Of a DNA stretch of 64,000 nt, positions 47,399-59,530 are shown one piece after another. This DNA comes from Dacryopinax spathularia. Lineage: Eukaryota; Basidiomycota; Dacrymycetes; Dacrymycetales; Dacrymycetaceae. The stretch covers positions 1,364,001 through 1,428,000 of the forward strand of contig JBBPFI010000007.1 in NCBI GenBank assembly GCA_037974965.1. Reading direction: 5' to 3'. How positions within the stretch are numbered: the stretch's first letter is position 1; each line of letters opens with the position of its first letter. The notes beneath the pieces were generated by a model that made no database searches, was not told the DNA's origin, and saw only the letters and a list, made by a program, of their open reading frames with translations. The position numbers were made by a program, and so were the translations under genes.

Positions 47399-48159
47399 AT
47401 GGTTTCTTACGGTATAGTTCGTTTAGGGATCTTTGGTGCGCTAACACCTCGTCATATATGCGCGTCGTCGTGCTCATCATATCTTCGATAGTCACACTAG
47501 CGCTCTTCGCGTTGATCGTTCTCGGTATCGGCGGCCATCTGATCTATGGCTTGGCCATCGCTACGGCAGTCTTGACGTTAATAGCGATCATCCCCATGTA
47601 CGTGCATCCAATCGGGGGATCGCATCCAAAAAGCTGACTCGGGTTCAAGCCTTGTTATCGACCACTTCCGTCGTGGAACGTTTGCCGTATGGACCGCGTT
47701 TGAGCTCGCTTGGCTCTTCGTCCTCTGGGTCTTGTGGCTCGCAACCGGGGCGAACTCTGCCACTTGGTCGTCTTGGTGCGGTGGCACGTACTATGATTAC
47801 TTCGGGGATTACTATTGTGAGCAGCATCATTGTACCCTCCCGTGACTCAGCACACTCACCAAGGACCGTGATATTCAGACAACTACGAAGGCTACTGCCA
47901 TGAGCTTCAAGCCCTGACCGCCTTCGCCTTCATCAACTGGATCCTCATGTTCGGCCTCTGGATCTACATCCTCGTCATGGCGATCCGCGCACACCAAGCG
48001 GGCCACACCAACATCTGGCAGAACTCGCTCATGGAATACAACCAAGGCGGGTCGAACGTCGCCTACGGGGCGCCGGGGTCGCATAACCCCATGACGAACG
48101 TCTCGAACGAACCGAAGTTTGCGACCGCTCCGCCAGGCCAGGGCGCTGTGATGGTTTGA
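47399..48159 (+). CDS. Four-transmembrane MARVEL-like membrane protein
   Basis: Four exons (47399-47435, 47492-47597, 47650-47816, 47879-48159) give 196 residues. The start MVSYGIVRLGIF joins the second exon at VTLALFALIVLGIGGHLI to complete helix 1. Helices 2 (LAIATAVLTLIAIIP), 3 (WTAFELAWLFVLWVLWLAT) and 4 (FINWILMFGLWIYILVMAI) follow. Extracellular cysteines lie in the loop between helices 3 and 4 (WCGGTYYDYF, YEGYCHEL). The tail is cytosolic and polar. This layout and length fit fungal MARVEL-domain proteins of membrane domains and vesicle traffic. The first 37-base exon was inferred from phase and a GCTAAC branch site. Confidence 0.8.
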
Positions 48160-48527
48160 TTGGGATGTCGAGGATACCCGAAGGGCAGGATGGGTAGCGG
48201 ATCAGGCATCCGCGATCTGCTGGTACGAAAACTGTTTCAAGTTGCTCGTTACGATTTTGCCTAAACTTCTGTGTACTCTGTACGGACATACCCGGTCGCT
48301 GACTACGAGTGCTGATTTGACGGTAATGATGAATGATACAACCCCTCCTGATGCGATTCGTGCGGTTGCTCGATAGCTGACTCGAGCGGAAGAGGAGGAG
48401 TCATAACGAAGGCCCTCAGTACGCGTCCACGGGGCCGCGCGACCAACGCTGTGACCGGACGCGTCTCCCTATGTCCGTCCCCGTCCGTCTGCTCGTTGTC
48501 AAGTGCATGAACGCACGATGAGATGAC
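48160..48527. other. Intergenic, promoter of the RAD57-like gene
   Basis: No gene seen. Confidence 0.4.
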
Positions 48528-50316
48528 ATGCCCTCCACTCGACTCTTATCAGACTATGTCTCTCTCACAATCGCACAGAAGAAGGCGCTTGAGAAAGGTA
48601 TGCTTTAGCATCATGTACGGAAGAGGGAGAAGCAGAGCTGACGAACGTGCGCAGGTGGATTCTCCCCTGATCCAGCAGCGATCCTCCTCCTCTCACCGCA
48701 GGACGTAGCTAAGAAACTGCGTTTGACGCTCCAGCAGGTGCTGGATCTGATTGAAGGGGTGGCGAAGGATAATGTGCCGACTATATCGAGGCTTACGGAG
48801 ACTGAGGATGGGAAGTCGTTTACGACTGGGGATGAGAGGATTGATAGTTTGCTGGGAGGAGGGATATGTGCCGAGCAGATCTACGATATATGCGGGGAAT
48901 CGTACGTCCCGACTGCTCACCCCTACGATATCAGGTACTGATGAGAGCCATAGAGCATCAGGCAAGACGCAACTAGCTCTCCAGCTAGCCCTCTGCGTCC
49001 AACTTCCAGAACCAGACGGCCTCTCAGGCTCAACAGCATACATCACCACCTCCTCCCGACTCGCCACCGACCGTCTCCTGCAAATAAAGAACACCCACCC
49101 CCTCCTCTCACACATAACGGACCAATCTGCGCTCGACAGAGTACACACCTCAGCGTGCAAGACTCCCGAGATGCTCATCAACACTCTCACCTACTCCCTG
49201 CGCAAACTGGCCGAGTCGGCCGCTACGTCTGCGAGCCCGCTGAGGCTGATCATTATCGACTCTATTGCTTGGCTGTTTAGGACCGATACGGACAAAGCGA
49301 TCTCCTCTACTCTCTTCGAGCGGTCCAAGCTGCTGTCGCATATCGCCTATCTCCTGCGAGGGCTAGCGAGGGACTTCGGGCTGGCAGTAGTGGTACTAAA
49401 CCACGTCTCGACCGTATTCGACTCCGACCGACCCGCACAACAAGCACCTCCCTCTCAGGGCTCGTCTTCGTCTGCTGTATCACAGGCTGGGTCCGAGCCG
49501 CCAATACATACAATCACCTACCGGGATCAAGCATCCTGGTTCGCCGCCCCCGGCCCTGGATCGCGGAACGAAGCCTCCCTCGGCCTCGTCTGGGCGAACG
49601 AGGTAAACACCCGCCTAATGCTCTCCCGCACGCAGTACAGGCACTACTGCGACACGCCCGACGGCCGTCCACTAAAACGGCGTCGCACAGCGGACGGGGG
49701 CGCAGTTGGCCTAGCGTACGAGTTAGAGGAAGGATATGCGAGAGTGAGGAGGATGGACCTCATTTTCTCGCCTGATGCTCCGCCGGCTAATGTGGACTTT
49801 GTCATTGCTGCTGCGGGGGTGAAGTCGATCGCGGATGTCGAGCTGGCCAACCGACGAAAACGGGCGGAGCGGGAGCGGGAGGGGGAGGGGCAGGCTGAGC
49901 CGGCGTCGGACGTGACTGTGACTGCTGTGACGAGTGTGACGCACGCTGATACCTCTGGCATATCGGCTGAAGAACTGGCAAAGTATGCTGAGGCGCTGGA
50001 CTATCCCAGCGAGGACGAAAAGGCCAACCACGACGACGACGGTGGCGGCGCCCATGAAGCAGACAACGACAAAGTTCCCCACAACGGCCACGACGACGGC
50101 CACGACGACGAGGATGAAGAGGATGAGGATGAGGATGAAGACGAGTACGACGAGTACGAGAGACTCCGCGCGCTGCAGGCCGGTCCAAGGCCCCAACGTC
50201 AGCTGCGGAATGCAGATCCGCTAGCGGGACTGGGGCGGCATGCGCTCAGGTACTTGGATGAGATGGAGGAGAGTGCGTATCTGGCTATGGAGGGGTATGA
50301 GGCCTACGAGGACTGA
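48528..50316 (+). CDS. RAD57: RAD57-like RecA/Rad51 paralogue
   Basis: Three exons (48528-48597, 48655-48901, 48954-50316) give 559 residues. The N-terminal helical region (LTIAQKKALEKGGFSPDPAAILLLSPQ) is of the Rad51-paralogue type. Walker A is GESASGKTQLALQ, assembled across intron 2, and Walker B is LIIIDSIAWLF. SFTTGDERIDSLLGGGI precedes Walker A as in the family. Rad57 forms a complex with Rad55 that supports Rad51 filaments in homologous recombination. The protein is longer than yeast Rad57 (460) because of a C-terminal tail with a highly acidic Asp/Glu/His stretch (DDEDEEDEDEDEDEYDEYE). XRCC3-like is the alternative name for the same group. Confidence 0.88.
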
Positions 50317-50855
50317 GGGCGGGGGGATGTGATTACGAGGGATATGATACGCGGACGCATGATGATACCCATTATTTTATGATGTCCAGTACAGATATAG
50401 GCCCATAATCTTGAGCGTGTTGTACGCTACTACGTTACCTCTCACGCTACAGTACACTAGGTCCCACATACGTACCAGCAAAGGTCGGTCACACAAGCAG
50501 ACGAAACGTCGTCAGTGTTCGGTGAGATAGTGTAGTTATGCGTCAATTAGCGGGAATACAGATTCTCCCTCCGGAGCAGGAGGAGAGAGCGACAGAGACA
50601 TGCGGAGCTGCAGTTGCATGAAACTGACATGACATGAGCCGAGAGCGGGAGAAGGAAAGGAAAAGAGTCCAGTGCCGAATGGGAAAGAGAAAGAGGAGAG
50701 AGGAAGTGAATGCGGAAAGGAAGTCCATGTATACAGGTATCGCGCCTGGCTCATCCCCCTGCCTCGCTCGGCGCAAGTGCGGTCCCGCGAGCAGCGAGAA
50801 GCCAGAAGGCGAGAAGAAGGACACAGGCCCGCAGACAAGCGGACAAGCAATCAGT
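50317..50855. other. Convergent intergenic region
   Basis: 3' flanks of the RAD57-like and small secreted protein genes. No gene seen. Confidence 0.4.
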
Positions 50856-51675
50856 CTAAAGCACCCACCACCCCCCAACCCCCACCCCAACCCCCACCAC
50901 CAGCCCCATCCCCACCCAGCTCCTCCACGGCCACCCCTCCCGCCCCAGAGCGCCACTGGCGACGATCGCGGGCTGCGTGTAGGTCCAGTCTGCAGGCTGG
51001 ATGATCGTACCGCTCGAGGGGGGGATCGTGGGCGAGGGGGATTGGTAGGAAGGGGTGAATGTTGCTGTGTAGACGTTCCCGTCTGAGGATGTGAATTGGA
51101 AGCTGCGTAACGGGAATGGGAATAGGTCAGTATGAGCTACGAGGACATGGAGGGCGTGCGCAGAAGCTAAAGCTAGGCAAAGCAGGAGGCGAGATCGGTG
51201 GATGGACGTTTGGGGTGGAAGGTGGAGCGATTAAATGAAGGAGGGGCGAAGGAGAGGGACATACACAATAGTCGGCACTCCAGTCGCTGAGTCCGGCTGG
51301 CCCACTATCCTGGGCGGAGCGGTCGTAGCAGCCGGAGTAGTAGTCGCAGCGAGCGGGTCATCCTGCGCGTCCAGGATCGTCGATCTAAACCCAAACAATC
51401 AGCCTCAGTCCATGCACAACATACGCCAGCTCAGCCTTCCGCCAGTGGGAGGCTGAGGAGGAGAGGGGGGAAGAGGATGGGATGATAGGGAGGAGGACGT
51501 ACAACACCCGAGTGACGACCGGCGACCCGTGTGAGGAATACGAGACCCGGTCTACGACTGTCAGGCCTGTGTCTTCGTCTATCTGGGTTTGGGTGACCCA
51601 TTGTGCCAATAAGGAAGGGATGCAGGCGAGGAGGAGCAGGAGGAGTCGGAATGGTGTTGAGGCTGGTGGGTGCAT
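50856..51675 (-). CDS. Small secreted Ser/Thr/Pro-rich protein, probably wall or membrane anchored
   Basis: Three exons (51675-51503, 51384-51265, 51102-50856) give 179 residues. The start MHPPASTPFRLLLLLLACIP is a strong signal peptide. A short domain TQTQIDEDTGLTVVDRVSYS follows, then a Thr/Pro/Ala-rich stretch (AATTTPAATTAPP) and FTSSDGNVYTATFTPSYQS. The end is hydrophobic (VGMGLVVGVGVGVGGWWVL) and could be a transmembrane or GPI signal. The pattern resembles Kre1-like fungal wall proteins, but I cannot assign it. All three exons keep phase with standard splice sites. Confidence 0.7.
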
Positions 51676-52226
51676 GGTGGTGTTTTGAGGGAGGAGGTTG
51701 GAGCGGTTGTTGGCCGCTTTGACGTTTAGAGGGCGTGCTCTACTGCTCTTGGTGCTTTGGCTGATGGGTGGAGGAGAGCCCGCCAGTGAGTAAGGGGAGA
51801 ATAACGACGATGAAAGCGAGTAAGACGATGAGTGCGAAAGCAAGTGTTCGAGGCCGATGATGACGGCCCACCCCTTCTCGTACAGCGCTGTGCACCATCC
51901 CTCCCTCCCCTTCGCGGGACCCCGAAAGCACCTCACCAGGCAGCAAAATAAGCCCTTCCTTCCGAATATATCCAAATGCCTCCGTCTCTTCTCCTAACCA
52001 GAAAAAGTGCGCCTGCTTGCACTCTTCGACTTGCTTGCTTGGACAGTGCGAGGGGGGATATACCACCGTGTAGTGCATGAGCTTGCCTTTCCTGAATTGG
52101 GCACGCTGTACTATTACATCACGCTCCTCTCTTCCTATCTTTACGACCACCCGATCGGCTTTCTTTGGCTCGGGCTACACCGCAGGACAACGCTGCTTTT
52201 CGACCACTTTGCCTGTGTATAAGAAG
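51676..52226. other. Divergent promoter between the small secreted protein gene and OLA1
   Basis: About 550 bases. Overlapping open frames on both strands have no domain. Confidence 0.4.
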
Positions 52227-53780
52227 ATGCCGCCTAAGAAAGCTGCTGCGCCTGAGAAGAAGGCGTTGCTTGGCAGGCCATCGAACAACCTCAAGATCGG
52301 TATCGTCGGTGAGCCCTCCCTCCTACACCAGCCCTCCAACGCCTCCGCATTGTATAGGATAATCTGGCTGACGTGCCCGTGCAGGTCTCCCCAACGTCGG
52401 CAAATCCTCCTTCTTCAACGTCCTCTCCGACACCCACCTCGCCAACGCGGCCAACTTCCCCTACGCGACCATCAACCCTGAAGAAGCGCGCATTCCCGTC
52501 CCCGACGCGCGATTCGACTGGCTCTGCGAGCTGTACAAGCCCGCGTCAAAAGTCCCCGCTTTCCTGACCTGTATCGACATTGCCGGCCTTACCGCTGGCG
52601 CCTCCACGGGCGCTGGCCTGGGGAACGCCTTTTTGTCGCATGTCCGAGCGGTGGATGGGATTTTTCAAGTTGTGAGGGCGTTCGATGATGCCGAGGTCAT
52701 CCATGTTGAGGGGGACGTGAACCCGATCAGGGACATGGAGATCATCTCGAACGAGCTGAGGCTGAAGGATATCGAGTGGACGGAGAAGAAGCTTGAGGAC
52801 CTTAAGAAGACCGGACGGTCGTTGGGGCCGAACAGCGTAGAGGGGAAGAAGAGGAACGAGGAGATCGCGTGTGTCGAGAAGGTGCTCGCGTTGCTCAAGG
52901 ACGGGAAGGACGTGCGGAAGGGCGAGTGGAATAATAAGGAGGTGAGTGTCTGCTTCCTTCCTTCTTCCTTCGTTCGACCTCTCTCTTTCACGCCTGGATG
53001 GCCGCTATGTGATGAGAAAGCGCACGATTGCGCGATTTAACCCAGCTCGTCGATCGGGGAGTAACGCCCCCGGCCATGAGATCACGTTTCCCTCTGACCC
53101 CCTCCCTCCCTCCCTCCTCCCTTCCCACCATCCCTCTCGCCCATCACTCACTCGCTAACCCACGCACCCACGCACCCAGATCGACATCGTCAACTCTCTC
53201 CAGCTCCTAACCGCCAAACCCGTGACCTACCTCGTCAACCTGTCCGAAAAAGACTACGTGAGGAAAAAGAACAAGTGGCTGCCCAAGATCAAGGCGTGGA
53301 TCGACGAGCACAACCCGGGGGATCCGCTCATTCCGTTCTCTGTGGCGCTGGAGGAGAGACTCGCGCAGATGAGCCCGGAGGAGAGGAAGGAGGAGGAGAA
53401 GAGTATTGGGGCGGTTAGTGCGTTGCCGAAGATCACTCAGGCGGGGTATGCGAGCTTGCATGTGCGTCTGCTTCTCTCCCATGCAGGGCTTGTGTTGTGC
53501 ACGTATTGACAGAGTTTGGCAGCTAATCCGCTACTTCACCTGCGGCCCCGACGAAGTCCGCGCCTGGACGATCCGCGAAGGGACAAAAGCCCCCCAAGCA
53601 GCCGGCGTGATCCACTCCGACTTTGAGAACAAGTTTATCTGCGGCGAGATCATGACGTTCGACGACCTCAAGGAGCACGGGAGCGAGGCGGCTGTCAAGG
53701 CTGCGGGCAAGTATCGGCAGCAGGGGAAACCGTATGAGATGCAGGATGGGGATATTGCGTATTGGAAGGCGGGGCAGTGA
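52227..53780 (+). CDS. OLA1: Obg-like ATPase 1 (YchF subfamily)
   Basis: Four exons (52227-52308, 52385-52941, 53180-53461, 53523-53780) give 392 residues, the expected size. G1 is [13 protein letters not shown]3 is [10 protein letters not shown], and the G4 position reads NLSEKDY in place of NKxD, the change that gives this subfamily ATP preference. The C-terminal TGS-like domain has [30 protein letters not shown], and [10 protein letters not shown] closes the protein. OLA1/YchF proteins bind ribosomes and act in translation and stress control. Intron 3 is long for this window (about 240 bases, 52942-53179). Confidence 0.97.
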
Positions 53781-53820
53781 GCGTGTGTGCGCGCGCGAGC
53801 GTCAGCGAGTGCGGGTGCAG

Positions 53821-53844
53821 TCTTGCCTTGCCTTGCCTTGCCCT
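53821..53844 (+). repeat. CTTGC pentamer repeat in the OLA1 3' flank
   Basis: About four to five copies of CTTGC follow the OLA1 stop. A simple-sequence tract with no evident role. Confidence 0.7.
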
Positions 53845-53978
53845 GTTGTCGGGGTGGTTTGCCTCCTTAGCTCTGAGTGCGGTAGGCGAGAGCTGGGGGC
53901 GCATGTATGAATGATCCCAAGATGAATAGAATGAGAATGATTGTACAACTTCCTCGTACTTCCTTCTCCTCTCCCGAG

Positions 53979-55198
53979 CTAGAGCTTGGCCGGCCTGGCG
54001 ACCTGTCGCCCCTCATCGATAGCAACAATCACCTCCCTATACAGTTCCTCCTATCCCAAACAATCAGCATCCTCTCAGCCTCCCATCCCAGCAAATGGAG
54101 GGAAAAGGAAAGAAAGAGAGGGGAAGAAAGAAGAAAGAAAAGAGAAGAGAAATCAGAACGCACCTTGATCTTCCCCCACACCCTCGTCCTCGCAAGCCCC
54201 CTCTTCCCCCTCGCCCACTCCCTCGCCCCCTCCAACACCCCCCCGCTCCCACCCCCAACCAAACCATCCACCACGCCCAGCCTCTCCAACTCCTGCGGAA
54301 CGAACCTCTCCCCCTCCAGCGCGCACCGTCTCACCAGCCCCGGGTTCCCCCCGAGCTTGCACTTGATTATCGCCGTGAAGGGAGGAGGAAGGGGGGCGCC
54401 GAAGTGCACTTCGTTGAATGAACACCAGGCACGGCCGGACGTGAGGAGACGGTAGTCGCATGTGAGGGCGAGGAGGAAACCGGCTGCGAATGCGTGCCCG
54501 TTTATGGCGCATATTGTGGGCACTGCCGGGTTTTTGGGTCAATGTCAACCGTTCGATTCCGGAAGTGCTGCGACGGGAACGGGGAAGGGGAAGGGGTTGG
54601 GGGAGGATGAGCAGAGGGGGACGTACTGGGAAAGGTGAGGAGACGCTTGATCCAGGGGTTTAGCACGCCTTCCATCAACCGTTTAGCCTCAGCTCAATCG
54701 GGCGAAGAGAGGGAAGGAGAGACGCACGATCAAAGAACTCAGGATCCTTAACCGCGTTCTCATAGTCCAGTCCTGCCCACACATTAGCCCATATCCCTCC
54801 GCACCGCTCTGACCCAAGCAAGAACGCAGGCTCGGAGGGCGTACCATTCGAGAAGAACTTGTCCTGCTTCGTATTCCCCACCACAACCAACGCCCCGTCG
54901 CCCCCGCCCTTCTTAAGGTCGTCGGTCCATTCGCGCTCTACTATATCCAGCGCAGGCTACCCATGTCCCGCATCAGTATCAACGCGGCTGTGCGAAGAGG
55001 AGAGAGGAAGGCAAAGGGGCGGAGAGGAGAGGAAGAGGGACGTACCATGAACCCCTCCTCAAGCAACTGACGGGTGAGCCGTGAGTCGGCCCCGTTGTGC
55101 AGTTCGATCTGCCATATGCCTTGTTCCGGGCGGGAGAGGGTGAGGAGCGGGTTGGACTGGGGGAGGGAGATGAAGCTGGACGAGGAGGGGGATGACAT
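53979..55198 (-). CDS. Peroxisomal delta3,delta2-enoyl-CoA isomerase-like crotonase, copy 2
   Basis: Six exons (55198-55046, 54956-54845, 54772-54728, 54668-54627, 54522-54164, 54050-53979) give 260 residues. Key segments are WQIELHNGADSRLTRQLL, ALVVVGNTKQDKFFSNG, ICAINGHAFAAGFLLAL, CDYRLLTSGRAWCSFNE and VHFGAPLPPPF. The protein ends RPAKL, a peroxisomal targeting signal. Length, exon phases and the two tiny exons (45 and 42 bases) match copy 1 at 45235-46368, so the genes arose by duplication. Here the exon after the short ones is continuous across the NEVHFGAP region, where copy 1 has an intron. The role would again be peroxisomal oxidation of unsaturated fatty acids. Confidence 0.9.
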
Positions 55199-56189
55199 GT
55201 TGTTCGCTTTGTCTTTCGTTGCTTTCTTTCGCTGAGGAGGTCTTGAGCTGGGTCGAGGATAGGTGCTAATCTGCCAGCCCAAGTACTTGGATGTATAAGC
55301 CAACGATCCTCGCAGCCCACAACCTCGACCAGAAAGGCGGCGCTGATGATCCCCCGTTCGGTCGGACGAACACCGCGAAGAGTCCTTCCCAAACCGGGCA
55401 ACAACACACAATATGCGGGGATTCATCGAGCGTCCATATTCACGCGCTTCGAGGGATTGATCCCGCCGAGGTGTATAACCGGGTCGGTATCCGGAGGTCT
55501 CGGAGTCGGCGAAGGGAGATGAAGATAATCAGAGTGAGAGCCAGATCGGCGTTCTTTTCTTTTTCTTCTGTTCATGAGCCTGTCATTTTGAGGAGAAAAG
55601 GTTTTGGATGTTGCTGCCAGGAGGGTCAAGGTGCTCAGTTGCTCTAACGACCCGACTGGAGCGGAGGCCGCTTGCGTATGGAGAAGTTGTGGACAAACCC
55701 ATGCATCATACGTATGCGCATACACACACTAATCTGAGAAAAAGGATGTAGGTAACACACGGCGCTCACTTTAAAGAAGAACACAATGAGGGAAAATCAA
55801 GCAAAGAGCAAAAGGTGAATAAAGCAGGAAAGGCCAGCGGTGGTCTGACTCTGCGCGCTGGTGGAGAGCGAGAAACAAGGCGGGTTGTACATATTCAACA
55901 GGGCAGAAAGTGTATGTGAGCCAAAGGGAATTGAATGAGGGAAATCGAGTGCTTGGGTGCGTGCGTGAGTGGGTGGGTGAAACAAACGGTGGGTCGGTGA
56001 GGGCTGGGTGGAAGAGCTAGTCAAGCGGCAAGTGTCGACAGCCAATTATAGTGAAAAAGTTGATGGGAAAAATCATCAGATCGTGACTCCTCGCTCCTCT
56101 CTCTGCTGCAGTTCTTCTCGGCTCGGCGAGCGGCGGTGTTGGAAGGGTGCGTACCCATTGGCGGAAGGGCAGAAGGTGGGTAACGGCGA
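55199..56189. other. Intergenic between isomerase copy 2 promoter and cyclin B 3' end
   Basis: Nearly 1 kb, AT-richer toward 55800-56050. No gene seen. Confidence 0.4.
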
Positions 56190-58365
56190 TCAAGCACCCT
56201 CACCATCCGAATCAACCCCCATCGCCCTCCCCGAATTCCCCAAAGGCACGCTCATCTCCGCCCCATGTTTCCTCGCCCAGTCCCTCGCGAACACAGACGC
56301 CTTGAGGAACCGCTTCGTGGCATACTTCTTGTAGACGTAGTACTTTTCAAAGTCTTTTCCGAGGAGACGCTCGATGATGAACCGCGCGCCGGGGAGGAGC
56401 TGGAGCTCGGTGTAGTTGGAGTAGAATATGAAGAGGTCGTCCTGGGCGCGAAAACATCTTGTCAGTAGGTGCCTTTCCAAGCGGGAAAGCAAGCGGAGAA
56501 AAGAGAAAGGAGAAGGCGAGAACAGAGGAAGGAGGAAGAAGAAAGGGGAAGAGGGGCAGGAGGAAGGAGGAAGAAGGAAGGACACGCACCCATTCGCCAC
56601 CGAGCATCCTGCGCGCAACGTACATCCCCACAGCAGCGATCATGCTCGGCTTCGCCCTCAAGAACCTCTCATCCAGAAGCGTAACCTCCATCAAGAACTT
56701 GCACAGCGTCCGCGTATGGATATCATAGTCGTCCGCCTTGGAGATCCTCCTCACCCACGAGTACGGCGAGCAGTAATTCGAGATCTTAAAGTCCAAAGCC
56801 TGCAAAATGATCCGCTCGCCCTTGAGGATCTCCTCCTTCGTGTATCCGTTCTCGGTCATGAACACGAATTCGTCCACGCTGGGCGCGATGATCTCCTCGT
56901 ATTTTGCGGCGACGAACATGGCGGTCACCCCGACTAGTTGGAGCTTGACGAGGCTGACGATGCGAAGGGAGAGGAACCGGTCGACGATGTTGATCGCTAT
57001 CCAGAGCGTCTCGGGGAGCATGTGGTACCGCAGGTGGACTTGGAGGAGCCAGTCGACGAGCGTGGTGCGCATGTCCCACTCGATCTCCGACTGCGCTATC
57101 ATGTAGTTGGCAGAGGGCATAACCGAGGCCTGCAACACAAACACCAAGGACATCAGCATATGTCCGCGCTCCAGGGGGGGGAGTGGGGAAAGTCGCACCT
57201 CAAGCTCGTTCATATACTCGAAGATCTCCTCAGCGTACTCAGCAACCATCGTCGTGTCCAGCGGGTCCACCTCGTCCTCCACAAGTTTCCTGACTCGGTC
57301 AAGCTCAGCCATAACAGCCTGATGCTCCTTGCTAGGCAACGTAACCCAGTCCTCCGTCTCCACCTCCTCTTCCTCCTCCTCCTCGAGCTCACTTCCCTCA
57401 GGCTCGTCGTACAGGATGTCGTGGCGCGTTTCCGGGCGGGCATGCTCGGCCGGGACGGGGGACGTGCTGGCTGGGCTTAGCTGGCGAGCGACGACGGCTC
57501 GCTCGACCGCTTCCTCCGGGTCGGAGGAAGGGACGAACGCCTGTGGTGTGTGACCGCGGTCGGACGTGAAGATCTCAGAGCCGAACATGGGCTCGCTCCT
57601 GCTCGTCGGCATCTCCGCTATGGGCGTGGCCTCCTCATCGTCCAGGTCCATCATGTCCTCCTCCAAGGCGGGCTCGTCCTCCGAAGAAGGATCACGAGCA
57701 ATCCCGAAGGCGGCATCCCCATAAGCGCCAGGCAAGGGAAGGGTGATAGAGCGAGGTGCGTCCTTAGGGTTTGCGACGGACGCAGGGCGGGCAGAACGAG
57801 CAGGAAGGACGTTCGAGACGGGGCGTAGTGCTGCCCGTGTTGGGCCGTGCGAGGGAGCAGTGACGGTCGACGAGCGCTGTCTGCCCTCTTTCGAGTCAGC
57901 ATGCGCTTTCTTGCCGTTCTCCTGGCCGACCTATGTTGCGTTTTTCCGTGAGTCACACCACATCGACCGCAAGCGCAGGACAAAGGACGCACCCGGCCAA
58001 CCCGCTCCTTGTTGCTCACATCTCCCAGAGCTTTCCGACCTACAACACCAGCCTTCACACCCCCATTCCCCGCATTCTCACTCAGCACCTTCTGACCCAG
58101 CGGCACGCGAACCACGCGCTGTGCTCCTCCAGCAAGGACGCTCTTCCCGTTCCCGACTGCTATTGCGGCTTGAAGAGCTGCAGAGGCGGAGGAAGAAGGA
58201 GGGGCGACGTTCTCGTCTGTCGTCGCGCCGCGGGGGCGTTGGGACGCTGATGCGCGACTGCGCTGGGCGAGGGATGGCTGTGACCCGACCCAACCAGTTA
58301 GATCCTTGTCCTTAACATGGCTGAAGGAGGGAGGAAAGGGAAGAGGGACTTACCCGTTGCGCCAT
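56190..58365 (-). CDS. G2/M cyclin, B type
   Basis: Five exons (58365-58354, 58277-57993, 57930-57199, 57129-56590, 56441-56190) give 606 residues. A destruction box RKALGDVSN is at 85-93 (consensus RxxLGxxxN). An acidic disordered region follows. The cyclin box begins after residue 343 with EWDMRTTLVDWLLQVHLRYHM, LWIAINIVDRFLS, LQLVGVTAMFVAAKYEEI, then FVFMTENGYTKEEIL and the second fold to FEKYYVYKKYATKRFLKAS. B-type cyclins bind Cdk1 to drive mitosis and are destroyed through the APC at the D-box. The first exon encodes only MAQR (12 bases) and is the least certain join. No earlier in-frame ATG precedes a stop. Confidence 0.93.
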
Positions 58366-59530
58366 TGGCTGCTTGCGGGAAGAACGTTGGGCTGGCGTGC
58401 TGGGCGATCTGGGGAGCGTGTCGAGGTCGACACTCACACTTTCCAGTCAAGGGTTATGCAAAGCAAAGAGAAGAGGAAAGATAGAAAGAAAACAATGTAG
58501 CTGTCGACCTGTCTTGCTTGCTTGAAGAGGGCTGTCGATGTTGGTGTCCTAACCAAGGTCGGGATTAATGGTCGATAGGCGTTGTCGAAGTCGAGTGCGA
58601 CGTCGACAGCGACGAGTCGGAGTGGGAGAGATGGAAGGAGGAAGGAAGGGAGGAAGGAAAGCAACGTCCGTCCCTAGCCAAAAAGAGGTGTATACAACCG
58701 CCTCTCTTGCTCTCTCTGCCTTGCCCGTCTGCCCGTCTGCCCGTCCTTCGAGTCGAGTGGTATGCCGAGCGGGTCTGAGTTTGAGTCTGGCTCGAGTCTC
58801 GAAAAGTCGGAGGATGAGATGGGGTCGGATTGGTGGATTGCCCGACTGGAGGGGAGGAAGGTGAGATATGTCTGTCCTATGTCTTGCAGCGATATGTATC
58901 TGTGTGTGTTGTCCAAAGCAGAAGAAGAGCGACCAGTCGTTGACGTACACCGCCGTGTACCAGACGTATAACAACTGCTGTGCGTGTAACAGGTAACAAA
59001 GACCTTCCCAAAGCCACAGCACACACGCGCGATTGGATGCACCGTTTGGTCCCGTTTGGGATGTGAGATGTGAGAGTGACGGAGGGGGGAAGGAGCGCGT
59101 CGGGTCACGTGAGGGCTATGGGGTGGGCACGGGACCGGATGATGAGGGGTGTGATGGATGGGAGGGGCGTCCGATGGTCGGGTGGGCGGCCGGGCTCGTC
59201 AGCACCAGCTGGGAGGATGGCTTCGGCAGCGGGCCGGCTAGGAATTGGGATGGAAGGTATGGCGTGGAGGTAAACATGATACGCTTCCAGAGGACGGGGG
59301 GATCGGAATTTACACCTTCGATGCCAAGGACGCGAGAAGGCAGGCCAGGCAAAGGCAAACTCTGCGCGTGAGAAGGTCACGTGAGGGAATTCCGGAGTGT
59401 ATGCTGTTTCGCGTCTTCTTCCTCCCAGACACGAACTCCAGGATATTACTTTAGCGTAGCGCGGGCTGCGGGCTACGGTGGTAGAGTACACGAATGTCAT
59501 TACAGACCTGCTCATTACAGCACGAACAAA
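58366..59530. other. Promoter region of cyclin B and 3' flank of the polymerase subunit gene
   Basis: About 1.2 kb without a convincing gene. The GC-rich open frames on both strands have no domain. Includes a short CCCGTCTG repeat near 58725-58745. Confidence 0.4.

Noticed and set aside
54543-54565. tRNA B-box-like sequence GTTCGATTCC
   Set aside because: It lies inside an intron of isomerase copy 2. The bases around it do not form a T-stem, and no A-box or acceptor stem fits upstream.
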